Source: Ilumatobacteraceae bacterium (GTDB taxonomy: Bacteria; Actinomycetota; Acidimicrobiia; Acidimicrobiales; Ilumatobacteraceae). From it: 34,785 nucleotides of DNA. The notes below the pieces were generated by a model. That model had not been told where the DNA came from. It did not search any database and saw only the letters and a program-made list of their open reading frames with translations. The stretch is taken from positions 1-34,785 of the forward strand of contig JAHEKY010000024.1 in the NCBI GenBank assembly GCA_024644465.1, in the 5' to 3' direction. Every line of letters begins with the position of its first letter. The stretch's first letter is position 1. Positions 21,079 to 30,752 of the stretch are shown here, piece by piece. Position numbers and translations under genes: made by a program.

Positions 21079-24000
21079 TCAGGCGCCGAGGGAGTCGAGT
21101 GTGCGCGCGAGACGGGTCGAGCTCGGCTTGCCGAGCGCGCCGACCGGTTGGGCGAACGTGCTGACCCGCAGCTCTTCGAGTTGCCACGAGACGGCGCGGA
21201 TCTCCATCGTGACCGCGCCCGGCGCGAGCCGATCGATCCACGCCGCGTACCGTCGTTCGAGCGGGAGCACCTCCGCCATCCGCCGGCGGTCGCGCTCGAC
21301 CGCCCCGGCGAGATGGTCGAGGCGGTAGCCGATGGCACGGACGTACCGCTCGACGTGCTCGAGCTGGTCGAGGCCGGTGGCGAGCACGAAGCCCGGCCGG
21401 ATCAGGCGCCCGAGATGGGCATTGGCGTCGCTCACGCTGTCGTGCAACGCAGCCGCGCGCATCCCTGCGAGCTGCCGCTGCACGCCAGCCGCAGCCGCGA
21501 CCGCCGCGGCGGCCGCGGTCAAGGCGTGACGGGCGAGCGCGGGCGTGCGTTCGCGTACTTCCGCACGCAGGTCCTCGAACTCGGATGCGGTCCACGGCAG
21601 GGCGGGCCGCTGCTGCAGCACGTGATCGACCGCGGCAGCGATGCAGTCGTCGGCGATCACGTCGACACCGAGGTCGGCGTTCGCGAGCGCGAGTTGACCG
21701 GCGCTCGTCAGCAGTCGCTCGACGGAGCGCCGCGTCGGCGCCGCCGTCAGCAGCAGCAGCCGGCGCACGCCGCCGCGCATCGCCCGGGCCTGGACGTCGG
21801 CACTGGTGACGACCCGTAGCGCGACGCTGTCGCCGAGGTCGAGCAACGTCGGGTAGGCGACGACATCCAGCGCACGATCGCTCGACTCGATCACCTGTGG
21901 CAGGTCGCCGAGATCCCAGTCGACGATGCCTCGTCGCTCCTCGATCGGCGCGGCGGCCGCGACCGACGCGCGGGCGGCCCCGACCTGCCGGGCCTTGATC
22001 GCGGCGAGATCGGTCCCGACGTCGCGGACCTCCCCCTGCTCGTCCGTGACGACGACGTTCATCCGGAGGTGGTCGTGCAGGACGCCGGGGTCGAAGTCGG
22101 CGGGCGACACGGCGACTCCGGTCACGGCGGATGTGGCGCGCGCCACGACATCGAGCAACGCTCCGGCGGTCGGGCCGAGATCGGCCACTCGTCGCTGCGT
22201 CGCCTCGACCGTCTCCCCGAGCGGCGACAGCTCGCGCCGCAGCGACTTCGGCACCGACCGCACGAGCATGCCGACGATCTCGTCGCGGTGGCCGGGGATC
22301 TGCCACTCGAACGCATCCGACTCGATCTGGTTGAGCGCGTGCAGCGGAATGTGCACCGTCACGCCGTCGAGCGGCTCTCCGGGTGCGTAGCGGTACGTCA
22401 GCGGCAACTCGATGTCGCCGTGCCGCCACGTGTCGGGGAAATCCTCGAGCCGCACGCCGCGGCCGTGCGATCGGCCGGACAGGAGGTCGTCGGTGAGGTC
22501 GAGCAGGTCCGGCCGGCGACGACGCGTCTGCTTCCACCACGCGTCGAAGTGCCGCGACGACGTCACGTCATCGCCCACGCGCTCGTCGAACCAGTCGAAC
22601 AGCAGCTCGTCGTCGACGAGCTCGACCCGCCGCACCCGCGCGGCCATCTGGGCCACGCGCTCCAGGAACTCTCGATTGCGTTCGACGAAGGCGTGTCGAC
22701 CGGTCCAGTCCCCTTCGACGAGCGCCTTCGTGATGAACCACGCCCGCGCACCGTCGATGTCGACGCGGTCGAGACCGACGACGCGGTCGCTGACCACCGG
22801 CAGCCCGAACAGGGTCACCTGCTCGGTGACGACGGCCCGCCCGGCCTTCGGGTCCCAGCGTGGATCGGAGTGCGATCGCTTGACGAGGTGCGCGCCGGCG
22901 CGCTCGATCCACTCGGGCTCGATCGCGGCGACGCGCCGTGCGTACAACCGGTTGGTCTCGACGAGTTCGGCGGCCATCACCCAATCCGGCTGCTTGCGCC
23001 CGATCACCGATCCGCGGGCGATCACGAAGCGGGCGTCCCGTGCACCGCGGTACTCGCGGGTGAGGCGATCGCGCATCCCGACGTGGGAGAGCAATCCGGC
23101 GAGCAACGACTGGTGGATGTTGTCCGGGTGGCTCTCGTCGGTTCCCGGCCGCACGCCGAGTTCGCCGGCGACACGGCGGAGCTGGCTGTAGAGATCGGTC
23201 CACTCCCGAACCCGCAGGTAGTTGAGGTGTTCCGCACGACACAGCTTGCGGAACTGGTTGCCGGACAGCTCACGTTGTTTCGCCCGCAGGTGGTCCCAGA
23301 GCGCGACGAGCGTCAGCAGGTCCGACCCGTCGACCGTGAACCGGTTGTGCAGTTCGTTCGCCTTCTCCCGCGCCCGCTCCGGCCGCTCCCGCGGGTCCTG
23401 GATCGACAGCGCCGCCGCGATCACGAGCACCTCGCGGACGCAGCCATGGCGTTCCGCGGCGAGCACCATCCGGCCGAGCCGCGGGTCGATCGGCAGCTTC
23501 GCGAGCCGCCGGCCGATCTCGGTGAGACGCCGCTCCGGGTCGCCCCGCTCCGCCGGTTCGATCGCCGCGAGCTCGTCGAGCAGCGCGAACCCGTCGCGGA
23601 TCATCGATGATTCCGGCGGTTCGACGAACGGGAAGTTGGCGACGTCACCGAGCCCGATCGCGGTCATCTGGAGGATGACGGACGCGAGGTTCGTCCGCAG
23701 GATCTCCGGTTCCGTGAACTCGGGCCGAGCCTCGAAACCCTCCTCGGCGTACAGCCGGATCGCGATGCCGGGGGCGACTCGACCGCACCGGCCGGCGCGC
23801 TGGTCGGCGGACGCTCTGGAGATCGGCTCGATCGGCAACCGCTGGACCTTCAGGCGCTTCGAGTAACGCGAGATGCGGGCCGTTCCCGCGTCGATCACGA
23901 AGCGCACACCCGGCACGGTGAGCGAGGTCTCCGCGACGTTCGTCGCCAACACGATCCGGCGGGTCGAGTGCGGCTCGAAGATGCGGCGCTGCTCGACCGA

Positions 24001-24930
24001 CGACAGCCGCGCGTACAGCGGCAGGACCTCGGTGTTGCGAAGGCCCCGCCGCCGGATCGCGTCCGCCGTGTCGTGGATCTCGCGCTCGCCGGACAGGAAC
24101 ACGAGCACGTCACCGTCGCCCTCGGCCGCGAGCTCGTCGACGGCGTCCAGCACCGCTTGGACCTGGTCACGCGTGTCGGGCGCACCGGGCGCGACGTCCT
24201 CGTTGTCCTCCCCGTACGGCCGGTACCGCACCTCGACGGGGAACGTGCGGCCGGTGACCTCGATCACCGGCGCCGCGATCGGCGGTCCGTCGGGGTCATT
24301 CGGCGGCGGCGCCGCGAAGTGGGCGGCGAATCGTTCGGTGTCGATCGTCGCCGACGTCACGATCACCTTGAGGTCGGGCCGGCGCGGCAGCAACTGCTTG
24401 ACGTAGCCGAGGATGAAGTCGATGTTCAGGCTGCGCTCGTGCGCCTCGTCGATGATCAGCGTGTCGTACCGCCGCAACATGCGGTCGCGCTGGAGCTCGG
24501 CGAGCAGGATGCCGTCGGTCATCACCTTGACGAGGGTCCCGTCGCCGACCTGGTCGGTGAAGCGGACGGTGTAGCCGACATCGGCGCCGAGCGTCGAACC
24601 GAGTTCCTCCGCGACGCGCTCGGCGATGCTGCGGGCGGCGACGCGACGAGGCTGGGTGTGGCCGATCAGCCCGGCGACGCCACGGCCGGCCTCGAGGCAG
24701 AGCTTCGGCAACTGCGTGCTCTTGCCCGATCCGGTCTCGCCGGCGACGATCACGACCTGATGGTCGCGGATCACGTCGACCAGCTCGTCGTGCCGGTCCG
24801 TGATCGGCAGCGACGACGGGTACTTCAGTCGCTGTTCAGCGATGATCGATGCGGCTGCAGCGGCCCGCTGTTCGACACCTCGGCGCGACCGTTCCGATCG
24901 TGAGCGGGAGCGTTTCGGTCGTGTGGCCAT
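21079..24930 (-). CDS. hrpA: ATP-dependent DEAH-box RNA helicase HrpA, 1283 aa
   Basis: A DEAH/RHA helicase of bacterial HrpA length (~1300 aa), acting on structured RNA in the cytosol. Motif I is GETGSGKST (64-72), motif Ia TQPRRVAARS (92-101), motif II DEAH (161-164), motif III SAT (193-195), motif V region TNVAETSLTVPGVRFVIDAG (330-349) and motif VI QRAGRCGR (377-384). Winged-helix, ratchet and HA2/OB-fold regions follow, then the long HrpA-specific C-terminal domain. The first 25 residues are Arg/Ser-rich and basic. The ATG at 24930 was chosen over a longer frame because the upstream part is the intergenic palindrome; TACCAC (minus strand) 6 nt before is only a weak -10 match. Divergent from the DHA2 transporter. 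Confidence 0.95.
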   Translation of the reverse strand: MATRPKRSRSRSERSRRGVEQRAAAAASIIAEQRLKYPSSLPITDRHDELVDVIRDHQVVIVAGETGSGKSTQLPKLCLEAGRGVAGLIGHTQPRRVAARSIAERVAEELGSTLGADVGYTVRFTDQVGDGTLVKVMTDGILLAELQRDRMLRRYDTLIIDEAHERSLNIDFILGYVKQLLPRRPDLKVIVTSATIDTERFAAHFAAPPPNDPDGPPIAAPVIEVTGRTFPVEVRYRPYGEDNEDVAPGAPDTRDQVQAVLDAVDELAAEGDGDVLVFLSGEREIHDTADAIRRRGLRNTEVLPLYARLSSVEQRRIFEPHSTRRIVLATNVAETSLTVPGVRFVIDAGTARISRYSKRLKVQRLPIEPISRASADQRAGRCGRVAPGIAIRLYAEEGFEARPEFTEPEILRTNLASVILQMTAIGLGDVANFPFVEPPESSMIRDGFALLDELAAIEPAERGDPERRLTEIGRRLAKLPIDPRLGRMVLAAERHGCVREVLVIAAALSIQDPRERPERAREKANELHNRFTVDGSDLLTLVALWDHLRAKQRELSGNQFRKLCRAEHLNYLRVREWTDLYSQLRRVAGELGVRPGTDESHPDNIHQSLLAGLLSHVGMRDRLTREYRGARDARFVIARGSVIGRKQPDWVMAAELVETNRLYARRVAAIEPEWIERAGAHLVKRSHSDPRWDPKAGRAVVTEQVTLFGLPVVSDRVVGLDRVDIDGARAWFITKALVEGDWTGRHAFVERNREFLERVAQMAARVRRVELVDDELLFDWFDERVGDDVTSSRHFDAWWKQTRRRRPDLLDLTDDLLSGRSHGRGVRLEDFPDTWRHGDIELPLTYRYAPGEPLDGVTVHIPLHALNQIESDAFEWQIPGHRDEIVGMLVRSVPKSLRRELSPLGETVEATQRRVADLGPTAGALLDVVARATSAVTGVAVSPADFDPGVLHDHLRMNVVVTDEQGEVRDVGTDLAAIKARQVGAARASVAAAAPIEERRGIVDWDLGDLPQVIESSDRALDVVAYPTLLDLGDSVALRVVTSADVQARAMRGGVRRLLLLTAAPTRRSVERLLTSAGQLALANADLGVDVIADDCIAAAVDHVLQQRPALPWTASEFEDLRAEVRERTPALARHALTAAAAAVAAAAGVQRQLAGMRAAALHDSVSDANAHLGRLIRPGFVLATGLDQLEHVERYVRAIGYRLDHLAGAVERDRRRMAEVLPLERRYAAWIDRLAPGAVTMEIRAVSWQLEELRVSTFAQPVGALGKPSSTRLARTLDSLGA

Positions 24931-24939
24931 GATCGGGTG

Positions 24940-24965
24940 GTAGTTGTGCCTGGCACGACTACGAC
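24940..24965 (+). repeat. Second copy of the TAGTYGTG palindrome, in a divergent promoter region
   Basis: GTAGTTGTGCC (24940-24950), T, GGCACGACTAC (24952-24962) followed by GAC. The arms pair over 11 bp with the same G-T wobble as the copy at 108-136. Relative to that copy the inner T-A pair has become C-G, a compensatory change. Here it lies between the starts of hrpA and the DHA2 gene, so it cannot be a terminator of either. Confidence 0.6.
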
Positions 24966-24968
24966 TCG

Positions 24969-24974
24969 TAACGT
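24969..24974 (+). promoter_or_regulatory. -10 box of the DHA2 transporter gene
   Basis: TAACGT lies 8 nt upstream of the ATG at 24983. The repeated palindrome (24940-24965) ends 3 bp before it, covering the spacer and -35 region, so the palindrome could also serve as an operator here. Confidence 0.45.
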
Positions 24975-24982
24975 ACCCAGCG

Positions 24983-26389
24983 ATGTCGTACCGGACCCGG
25001 TTGATGGTGGTGTACATCCTCGCCGTGTTCATGACGATCATGGACGGCACGATGGTCAACGTCGCCTTGCCGAAGTTGGCCGAGGAGTTCGGTGTCCCGT
25101 CGACCGACATCGAGTGGGTCGCGGTCGGCTACCTGCTCAGCCTCGCCGCGATGATCCCGGTCGCGGGATGGCTCGGCGACCGCTTCGGGACGCGACGGGT
25201 GTTCATCAGCGCGCTGACGGGCTTCGTCGTCGCCTCGGTACTGTGCGGGCTCGCCCAGACGCTCGATCAACTCGTCTGGTTGCGTGTCGCGCAGGGTGTC
25301 GGCGGTGGGCTGATCACGCCGGTCGGCAGTGCGATGCTGTTCCGCGCGTACCCGATGGCCGAGCGGGCGAAGGCGGCAATCGGCGTGCTCAGCGTCGCGG
25401 TGATCGCCCCTGCGATCGGGCCGGTCCTCGGGGGTGTGCTCGTCGACCAGGCGTCGTGGCGGTGGATCTTCTTCATCAACATCCCGATGGGCGCCGCGGC
25501 GTTCGTGCTCGCGGTGCTGTGGCTGCGCGAGGAGGACCACGGCGACACCGGCCGCTTCGACCTCGCCGGGTTCGTGCTCTCCGCGACGGCGGTCAGCGTG
25601 CTCGTCTACACGCTCTCGATCGGGCCCGAACAGGGTTGGACGTCGCCGCGAGTCCTCGCGTTCGCTGCGGTCGGTGTCGCCGCGGCCATCGCACTCGTCG
25701 TCGTCGAGCTCCGGATCGACGCGCCGATGCTGAAGATCCGGCTGCTCCAGGACCGTCACTTCCGCACGCTGAACATGGCGGCGCCGTTCCTGTACGCCGG
25801 ATTCTTCGGATGGATCATCGTCATCCCGCTGTACATGCAGACGCTGCGAGGATTCTCGGCGACGGCGTCGGGGCTCGCGCAGGCGCCGCAGGCGATCGGC
25901 ATCTTCCTCGTGTCGAACCTCCTCGGGCGGCGGATGTACCGCGTCGTCGGCCCGCGCCGGCTGATGATCGTCGGCTCACTCGCGACCGGGGCGTTCACCA
26001 GTTCGTTCGCGTTCGCCACGCTCGCCACGCCGATCCCGGTGATCGGGGCGATGTCGTTCGCTCGCGGGGCATCGGTCGGGATGGTGTTCGTGTCGATCCA
26101 GACCGCCGTGTACGCGACGACGTCGATCGCCGACACGGGCCGCGCGACGTCGGTGTTCAACACCGGTCGCCAGGTCGCCTACACCACGGGCGTCGCGCTC
26201 GCCGTCACGGTCATCTCGGCGCGTCTCGCGGCCGTCGGCGGAGACTCGGCGCCGGCCGCGGACCGGCTCGGCGCGTACCAGTGGGGGTTCCTCGCGTGTG
26301 GGCTGCTGATCTTCCCCGCCGCACTGCTGAGCTGGCGGATCCGCGACGCCGACGTCGCGACGACCCGCGGGTTGCCTGCGCACAGCTGA
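24983..26389 (+). CDS. DHA2-family (EmrB/QacA type) MFS drug:H+ antiporter, 468 aa
   Basis: An inner-membrane multidrug exporter with about 14 predicted helices, the DHA2 hallmark. TM1 carries FMTIMDGTMVNVALPKLAEE (motif D1-like), loop 2-3 has GWLGDRFGTRRVF (motif A), TM4 has RVAQGVGGGLITPVGSAM (motif B), and TM5 has APAIGPVLGGVLVD (motif C, the antiporter signature) followed by WRWIFFINIPMG. The protein ends in a short hydrophilic tail. The substrate is unknown. ATG 24983 is supported by the TAACGT box; an in-frame start at 24944 lies inside the palindrome. No regulator is adjacent; the palindrome between this gene and hrpA is the only visible control element. Confidence 0.9.
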   Translation: MSYRTRLMVVYILAVFMTIMDGTMVNVALPKLAEEFGVPSTDIEWVAVGYLLSLAAMIPVAGWLGDRFGTRRVFISALTGFVVASVLCGLAQTLDQLVWLRVAQGVGGGLITPVGSAMLFRAYPMAERAKAAIGVLSVAVIAPAIGPVLGGVLVDQASWRWIFFINIPMGAAAFVLAVLWLREEDHGDTGRFDLAGFVLSATAVSVLVYTLSIGPEQGWTSPRVLAFAAVGVAAAIALVVVELRIDAPMLKIRLLQDRHFRTLNMAAPFLYAGFFGWIIVIPLYMQTLRGFSATASGLAQAPQAIGIFLVSNLLGRRMYRVVGPRRLMIVGSLATGAFTSSFAFATLATPIPVIGAMSFARGASVGMVFVSIQTAVYATTSIADTGRATSVFNTGRQVAYTTGVALAVTVISARLAAVGGDSAPAADRLGAYQWGFLACGLLIFPAALLSWRIRDADVATTRGLPAHS

Positions 26390-26478
26390 ACCGCGCCGCA
26401 CGCACACTGAGGACCGATTGTTGCGGAAACCGCATCACAACGTCCGCAGAATGTCGCCCGGCGCGGCGGCGACCCCGA

Positions 26479-28386
26479 TCAGATCGCCTGACCCTCGAAC
26501 TGGGCGTCGTAGAGGCGGCTGTAGGCGCCGCCGCGTCGGAGCAGATCGTCATGGCTGCCCTGTTCGACGATGCGGCCGTCGTCCATCACGAGGATCACGT
26601 CGGCGCCGCGGATCGTCGACAGGCGGTGGGCGATCACGAAGCTGGTCCGCCGGGCTCGGAGGGCGTTCATCGCCTCCTGGATGAGGACCTCGGTGCGCGT
26701 GTCGACCGAGCTGGTCGCCTCGTCGAGGATCAGGATCGACGGGTCGGCCAGGAACGCCCGCGCGATCGTCATCAGCTGCTTCTCCCCCGCGCTGATGTTC
26801 GCGCCCTCGTCGTCGAGCACGGTGTCGTACCCGTCGGGTAGCGAGTGGACGAACCGGTCGACGAAGGTCACCCGAGCTGCCTCGAGGATCTGCTCGTCGG
26901 TCGCCAGTGGATTGCCGTACCGCAGGTTCTCGCGGATCGTCCCGCCGAAGAGCCACGTGTCCTGGAGCACCATGCCGACCTTCGACCGCAGTTCGCGCCG
27001 GGGGAAGCTCGCGATGTCGCGGCCGTCGAGCGTGATCCGGCCGGCGTCGAGGTCGTAGAACCGCATCAGCAGGTTGACGAGCGTCGTTTTGCCGGCACCG
27101 GTCGGGCCGACGATCGCGATCGTCTGGCCGGGCTCGGCGACGACATCGAGGCCCTCGATCAGCGGCGAACCGGGCACGTACGCGAAGTGGACGTCCTCGA
27201 ACACGATCCGCCCGCGTGTCGGTTGCGGGTCGACCGTGTCGGCCTGCTCGGCGCTCTCCTCCGGCGCATCGAGGAGTTCGAGGACGCGTTCGAGCGAGGC
27301 GATGCCGGACTGGAACGTCGTCGCCATGCTGGCGATGCGCGACAGCGGCTCGGAGAAGTTGCGCGCGTACTGGATCATCGCCTGCATGTCGCCGATGCTG
27401 ATCGCGCCGGCGGAGATGCGGATGCCGCCGACGACCGCGATCACGACGTACTGCACGTTGCCCATGAACAGCATCGCCGGCTGGATCAGGCTCGACACGA
27501 ACTGCGCGCCGAAGCTCGCCTCGTAGAGTTCGTCGTTGTCCTCCCGAAAGCGGGCCTCCGCCTCGCGCTGGCGGCCGAAGCTCTTGACGATGGCGTGGCC
27601 CGTGAACACCTCCTCGGCCTGGGCGTTGACGGCGCCGGTGTAGCGCCACTGCCGGAGGAAGCGCGGTCGCGCCTTGCCACCGATGAACTTGATCAACAGC
27701 ACCGAGATCGGCACGGTCGTCAGCGCGATCGACGCGAGCAGCGGCGAGATCGTGAACATCATCACGGCGACGCCGAGCAGCGTCAGCAGCGACGTCACGA
27801 TCGAGCTGACCGTCTGCTGGAGGCCCTGGGCGAGATTGTCGATGTCGTTCGTGACTCTGCTGAGCAGGTCTCCGCGCGGTTGCGCGTCGATGTAGCTCAG
27901 CGGGAGGCGGTTGATCTTGCGTTCGACGGCGGCGCGCAGGTTGTACATCGACCGCTGGATCACGCCGGCGAGGATGTACGCCTGGCTGTACGCGAGGAAC
28001 CACGAGGTCAGGTACAGCCCGGCGATGAATGCGAGCTTGCCGTGCAGGCGACCGACGTCGATCCCCGGCCCGCCGCGGCGCTGGTCGATGACGCCCTCCA
28101 CGATGATGTCGGTCGCCTGCCCGAGCAACCTGGGGCCGACGACGACGAGCGCGACGCTGGCGACCGTCAGCCCGAGGACCCCGACGAGCCGCCAGCGTTC
28201 CGCGCCGAGGATCTCGCCGAGTCGGCGGACCGTCGTGCCGAACGCGTCGCTCTTCTCGACCGGCATCCCGACACCGCCGCTCGGACCCCAGCTCTGGCGG
28301 CGCGCCTGGTTGCCGGTCGTCGCGATGACGTCGTCGTCGGAGCCCGCGCCTGCGTCGGTGCCGCCCGGTGCCGTCGGATCGGCCAT
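26479..28386 (-). CDS. ABC exporter half-transporter with canonical Walker B (TM288-like subunit), 635 aa
   Basis: A full TMD-NBD exporter polypeptide with a ~60-residue hydrophilic N-terminal extension and six membrane spans (~65-370). In the NBD, Walker A is GPTGAGKTT (427-435), Walker B and catalytic Glu are ILILDEATSSVD (E556), and switch His587 is in FVIAHRLST. The ABC signature is degenerate (ISAGEKQ, 531-537, instead of LSGGQRQ). Such a subunit normally pairs with one having a normal signature but defective Walker B, as in TM287/288, and the adjacent upstream gene has exactly that. It probably exports a drug-like or lipidic substrate across the cytoplasmic membrane. The start ATG overlaps the upstream stop by one base (TGATG), so translation is coupled. 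Confidence 0.93.
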   Translation of the reverse strand: MADPTAPGGTDAGAGSDDDVIATTGNQARRQSWGPSGGVGMPVEKSDAFGTTVRRLGEILGAERWRLVGVLGLTVASVALVVVGPRLLGQATDIIVEGVIDQRRGGPGIDVGRLHGKLAFIAGLYLTSWFLAYSQAYILAGVIQRSMYNLRAAVERKINRLPLSYIDAQPRGDLLSRVTNDIDNLAQGLQQTVSSIVTSLLTLLGVAVMMFTISPLLASIALTTVPISVLLIKFIGGKARPRFLRQWRYTGAVNAQAEEVFTGHAIVKSFGRQREAEARFREDNDELYEASFGAQFVSSLIQPAMLFMGNVQYVVIAVVGGIRISAGAISIGDMQAMIQYARNFSEPLSRIASMATTFQSGIASLERVLELLDAPEESAEQADTVDPQPTRGRIVFEDVHFAYVPGSPLIEGLDVVAEPGQTIAIVGPTGAGKTTLVNLLMRFYDLDAGRITLDGRDIASFPRRELRSKVGMVLQDTWLFGGTIRENLRYGNPLATDEQILEAARVTFVDRFVHSLPDGYDTVLDDEGANISAGEKQLMTIARAFLADPSILILDEATSSVDTRTEVLIQEAMNALRARRTSFVIAHRLSTIRGADVILVMDDGRIVEQGSHDDLLRRGGAYSRLYDAQFEGQAI

Positions 28387-30116
28387 CAGACCCGCTCCCC
28401 GAGCTGCGAGGCGACGATCTCGGCGTATGTCGGGCAGGTGTCGATCAGCCAGTCGTGGCGACCTCTGCCGACGATCCTGCCGTCTTCGATCACGAGGATC
28501 TGGTCGGCATCGGCGATCGTCGAGACGCGCTGCGCAACGATCAGCACACCGGCGTCGCGGGTGTGCGGGCGCAGTGCGACGCGCAGACGTGCATCGGTCG
28601 CGAGGTCGAGGGCCGAGAAGGAATCGTCGAACACGTACAGCTCCGGTCGCACGACGATCGCGCGGGCGATCGAGAGGCGCTGCCGCTGTCCGCCGGACAC
28701 GTTCCCGCCGCCCTGGGTGATCTCGCTGTGCAACCCGTCGGGCATGGACTGGACGAACGACGACGCCTGGGCGATCTCCAGCGCGTCCCAGAGCTCGGCG
28801 TCGGTCGCATCGGGCCGCCCGTACCGCAGGTTCGACGCGACGGTCCCGGAGAACAGGTAGGGCTTCTGCGGGACGTAGCCGACCTTGCTCCACAGCAGGT
28901 CGGGATCGAGTCGGCGGACGTCGACGCCGTCGACGAGCACGGTGCCGGCCGTCGCGTCGAACAGCCGGGGCACGAGGTTGACGAGGGTCGACTTGCCCGC
29001 ACCGGTGCTGCCGATGATCGCCGTCGTCTGGCCCGCGACGAGGCGGAAGGAGACGTCGGTGAGGACGCCGACCTCGGCACCGGGATACGTGAACGACACG
29101 TCGCGGAACTCGAGGGTGCCGCGTTCGGAGACGGTCGTGACCGGGTCGGCCGGGACGACGACCGACGACTCGGTGTCGAGCACTTCGACGATCCGCCCGG
29201 CGGCGACCGCCGCACGCGGCAGCATCGACACCATGAACGTCAGCATGACGACGGCGATCAGGATCTGTACGAGGTAGCTGAGGTACGCGACGAGCGATCC
29301 GAGTTGCATCTCACCCGACGCGATCCGGTCTGCGCCGAGCCAGAGCACCGCGATGCTCGACACGTTGATGATCAGCATCACGGTGGGGAACATCGACGCC
29401 ATGATCCGGCCGGCGCGCAGGGACGTCGCGGTCAGCTCGCCGTTCGCGGCGGCGAACCGTTCGACCTCCTCGGGCTCGCGCACGAACGCGCGCACGACCC
29501 GGATGCCGGTGATCTGCTCGCGGAGCACGCCGTTGACGCGATCGATCCGCCCCTGCATCAGCTGGAACGCAGGCACCATCCGCACGACGACCTGGCCGAG
29601 CAGCACGATCGCGGCCGGAATGGCGACGAGCAGGATCACGGACAGGCCGACGTCTTCGCGCAGCGCGAAGAAGATCCCGATGACCATCGCCATCGGGGCG
29701 GCGATCATCATCGTGCAGGCGAGCACGACGAGCATCATCACCTGCTGGACGTCGTTGGTGATCCGGGTGATGAGCGACGGTGCACCGAAGCGCCCCACCT
29801 CCTGCGCCGAGAAGCTCGTCACCGTGTGGAAGATGTCGCGCCGGATGTCGCGCCCGAAGCTCATCGCGGCTCGGGCGCCGAACCAGACCGCCCCGGCGGC
29901 GAACACGATCTGCACGATCGTGAATGCGATCATCACGCCACCGGTCCGCCAGATGTAGGGGTTGTCGCCCTGCAGGACGCCGTTGTCGATGAGGTCGGCG
30001 TTGAGCGCGGGGAGTGTCAGCGATGCGGCGCTCTGCACGGCCTGGAGCACGACGACGATCAGCAGCAACGGGCGGTACGGGCCGAGGTGGGACACGAGGA
30101 GGCGGCGCAGGTTCAC
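28386..30116 (-). CDS. ABC exporter half-transporter with degenerate catalytic site (TM287-like subunit), 576 aa
   Basis: The partner of the next gene in a heterodimeric exporter. Six membrane spans occupy ~15-300. The NBD has Walker A GSTGAGKST (369-377) and a canonical signature VSGGQRQ (473-479). The Walker B segment is LYVFDDSFSALD, so Asp498 replaces the catalytic Glu, and the switch His is Gln529 (VLIVAQRVST). These are the known hallmarks of the non-hydrolytic site subunit of heterodimeric exporters. The GTG start at 30116 overlaps the tetR stop by 4 nt (GTGA), and its own stop overlaps the next ATG, so tetR and both subunits form a tightly coupled operon. Confidence 0.93.
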   Translation of the reverse strand: MNLRRLLVSHLGPYRPLLLIVVVLQAVQSAASLTLPALNADLIDNGVLQGDNPYIWRTGGVMIAFTIVQIVFAAGAVWFGARAAMSFGRDIRRDIFHTVTSFSAQEVGRFGAPSLITRITNDVQQVMMLVVLACTMMIAAPMAMVIGIFFALREDVGLSVILLVAIPAAIVLLGQVVVRMVPAFQLMQGRIDRVNGVLREQITGIRVVRAFVREPEEVERFAAANGELTATSLRAGRIMASMFPTVMLIINVSSIAVLWLGADRIASGEMQLGSLVAYLSYLVQILIAVVMLTFMVSMLPRAAVAAGRIVEVLDTESSVVVPADPVTTVSERGTLEFRDVSFTYPGAEVGVLTDVSFRLVAGQTTAIIGSTGAGKSTLVNLVPRLFDATAGTVLVDGVDVRRLDPDLLWSKVGYVPQKPYLFSGTVASNLRYGRPDATDAELWDALEIAQASSFVQSMPDGLHSEITQGGGNVSGGQRQRLSIARAIVVRPELYVFDDSFSALDLATDARLRVALRPHTRDAGVLIVAQRVSTIADADQILVIEDGRIVGRGRHDWLIDTCPTYAEIVASQLGERV

Positions 30117-30745
30117 GACGACCTCTGCTCGGGTCCGGGGGCCGTCTCGAGGTCCGCGCGGCCCACGCCGCGCAGCACGATGTCGACGATCTCGGGTGCG
30201 GACATCGGGTCGGGCGCGACCATCGGGTGCGTCAACGACAGCGTCAACGCGCGCAGCATCCGCGCCGCGACGTCCGGCTCGACACGCAGGCGGTCACGGT
30301 CCGCTGCGAACAGTTCGACGAGCGCGGGACTGACGGTGAGGGGCCGTGACAACCGCTCGCGAACGCCGGCACTCAGACCGGACACGAGTTGCCAGATGTG
30401 CGTGACGCGCTGCTGGAGCAGCTCGGTCGCCTCGACCAGTCGAGCCTCGAGCGGATTCCGATCGTCGATCGCGCGGACGCGGCGCTCGAACGGTTCGGGG
30501 TCGACGGCGGCGTCGACCGCTGCGGCGACGAGTTCGTCCTTGTCGGCGAACACGCGAAAGACGGTGCCTTCGGCAATTCCCGCCGCTTCGGCGATCTGGC
30601 GGGTGGTGACGCGATCGCCGAACTCGATCAGCAGCGGCCGAACCGCCTCGATGATCGCGGCGCGGCGCGCCGCGGGCGCCATTGCCGACGCGCGCTTCGC
30701 CACGCGCGGCGTCCGATCGTCGGTGGGAACGGGTCCGGTCGGCAT
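30113..30745 (-). CDS. TetR/AcrR-family regulator of the ABC exporter operon, 210 aa
   Basis: The N-terminal TetR DNA-binding domain is visible at residues ~25-75: RRAAIIEAVRPLLIEFGDRV, then TTRQIAEAAGIAEGTVFRVF and ADKDELVAAAVDAA. The remaining ~130 residues are the variable helical ligand-binding domain, ending in a polar tail. It probably represses its own operon and releases it when an exported compound binds. An upstream ATG at 30775 would add 10 residues encoded within the palindromic operator. I chose the ATG at 30745 because TAGGGT (minus strand, 30753-30758) sits 7 nt before it. First gene of the tetR-ABC-ABC operon. Confidence 0.9.
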   Translation of the reverse strand: MPTGPVPTDDRTPRVAKRASAMAPAARRAAIIEAVRPLLIEFGDRVTTRQIAEAAGIAEGTVFRVFADKDELVAAAVDAAVDPEPFERRVRAIDDRNPLEARLVEATELLQQRVTHIWQLVSGLSAGVRERLSRPLTVSPALVELFAADRDRLRVEPDVAARMLRALTLSLTHPMVAPDPMSAPEIVDIVLRGVGRADLETAPGPEQRSS

Positions 30746-30752
30746 GCCGCCG

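Noticed and set aside
21079-22540. Upstream extension of the M20 peptidase frame through hrpA (958 aa)
   Set aside because: The family N-terminus and a GGGAGG Shine-Dalgarno place the start at 21028; the upstream part is Arg-rich shadow sequence inside hrpA.
26390-26478. Terminator in the gap between the DHA2 and ABC exporter genes
   Set aside because: Only a 5-bp stem (TGCGG/CCGCA around AAA) and a 5-bp CGATC/GATCG repeat are visible, too short to claim in GC-rich DNA.
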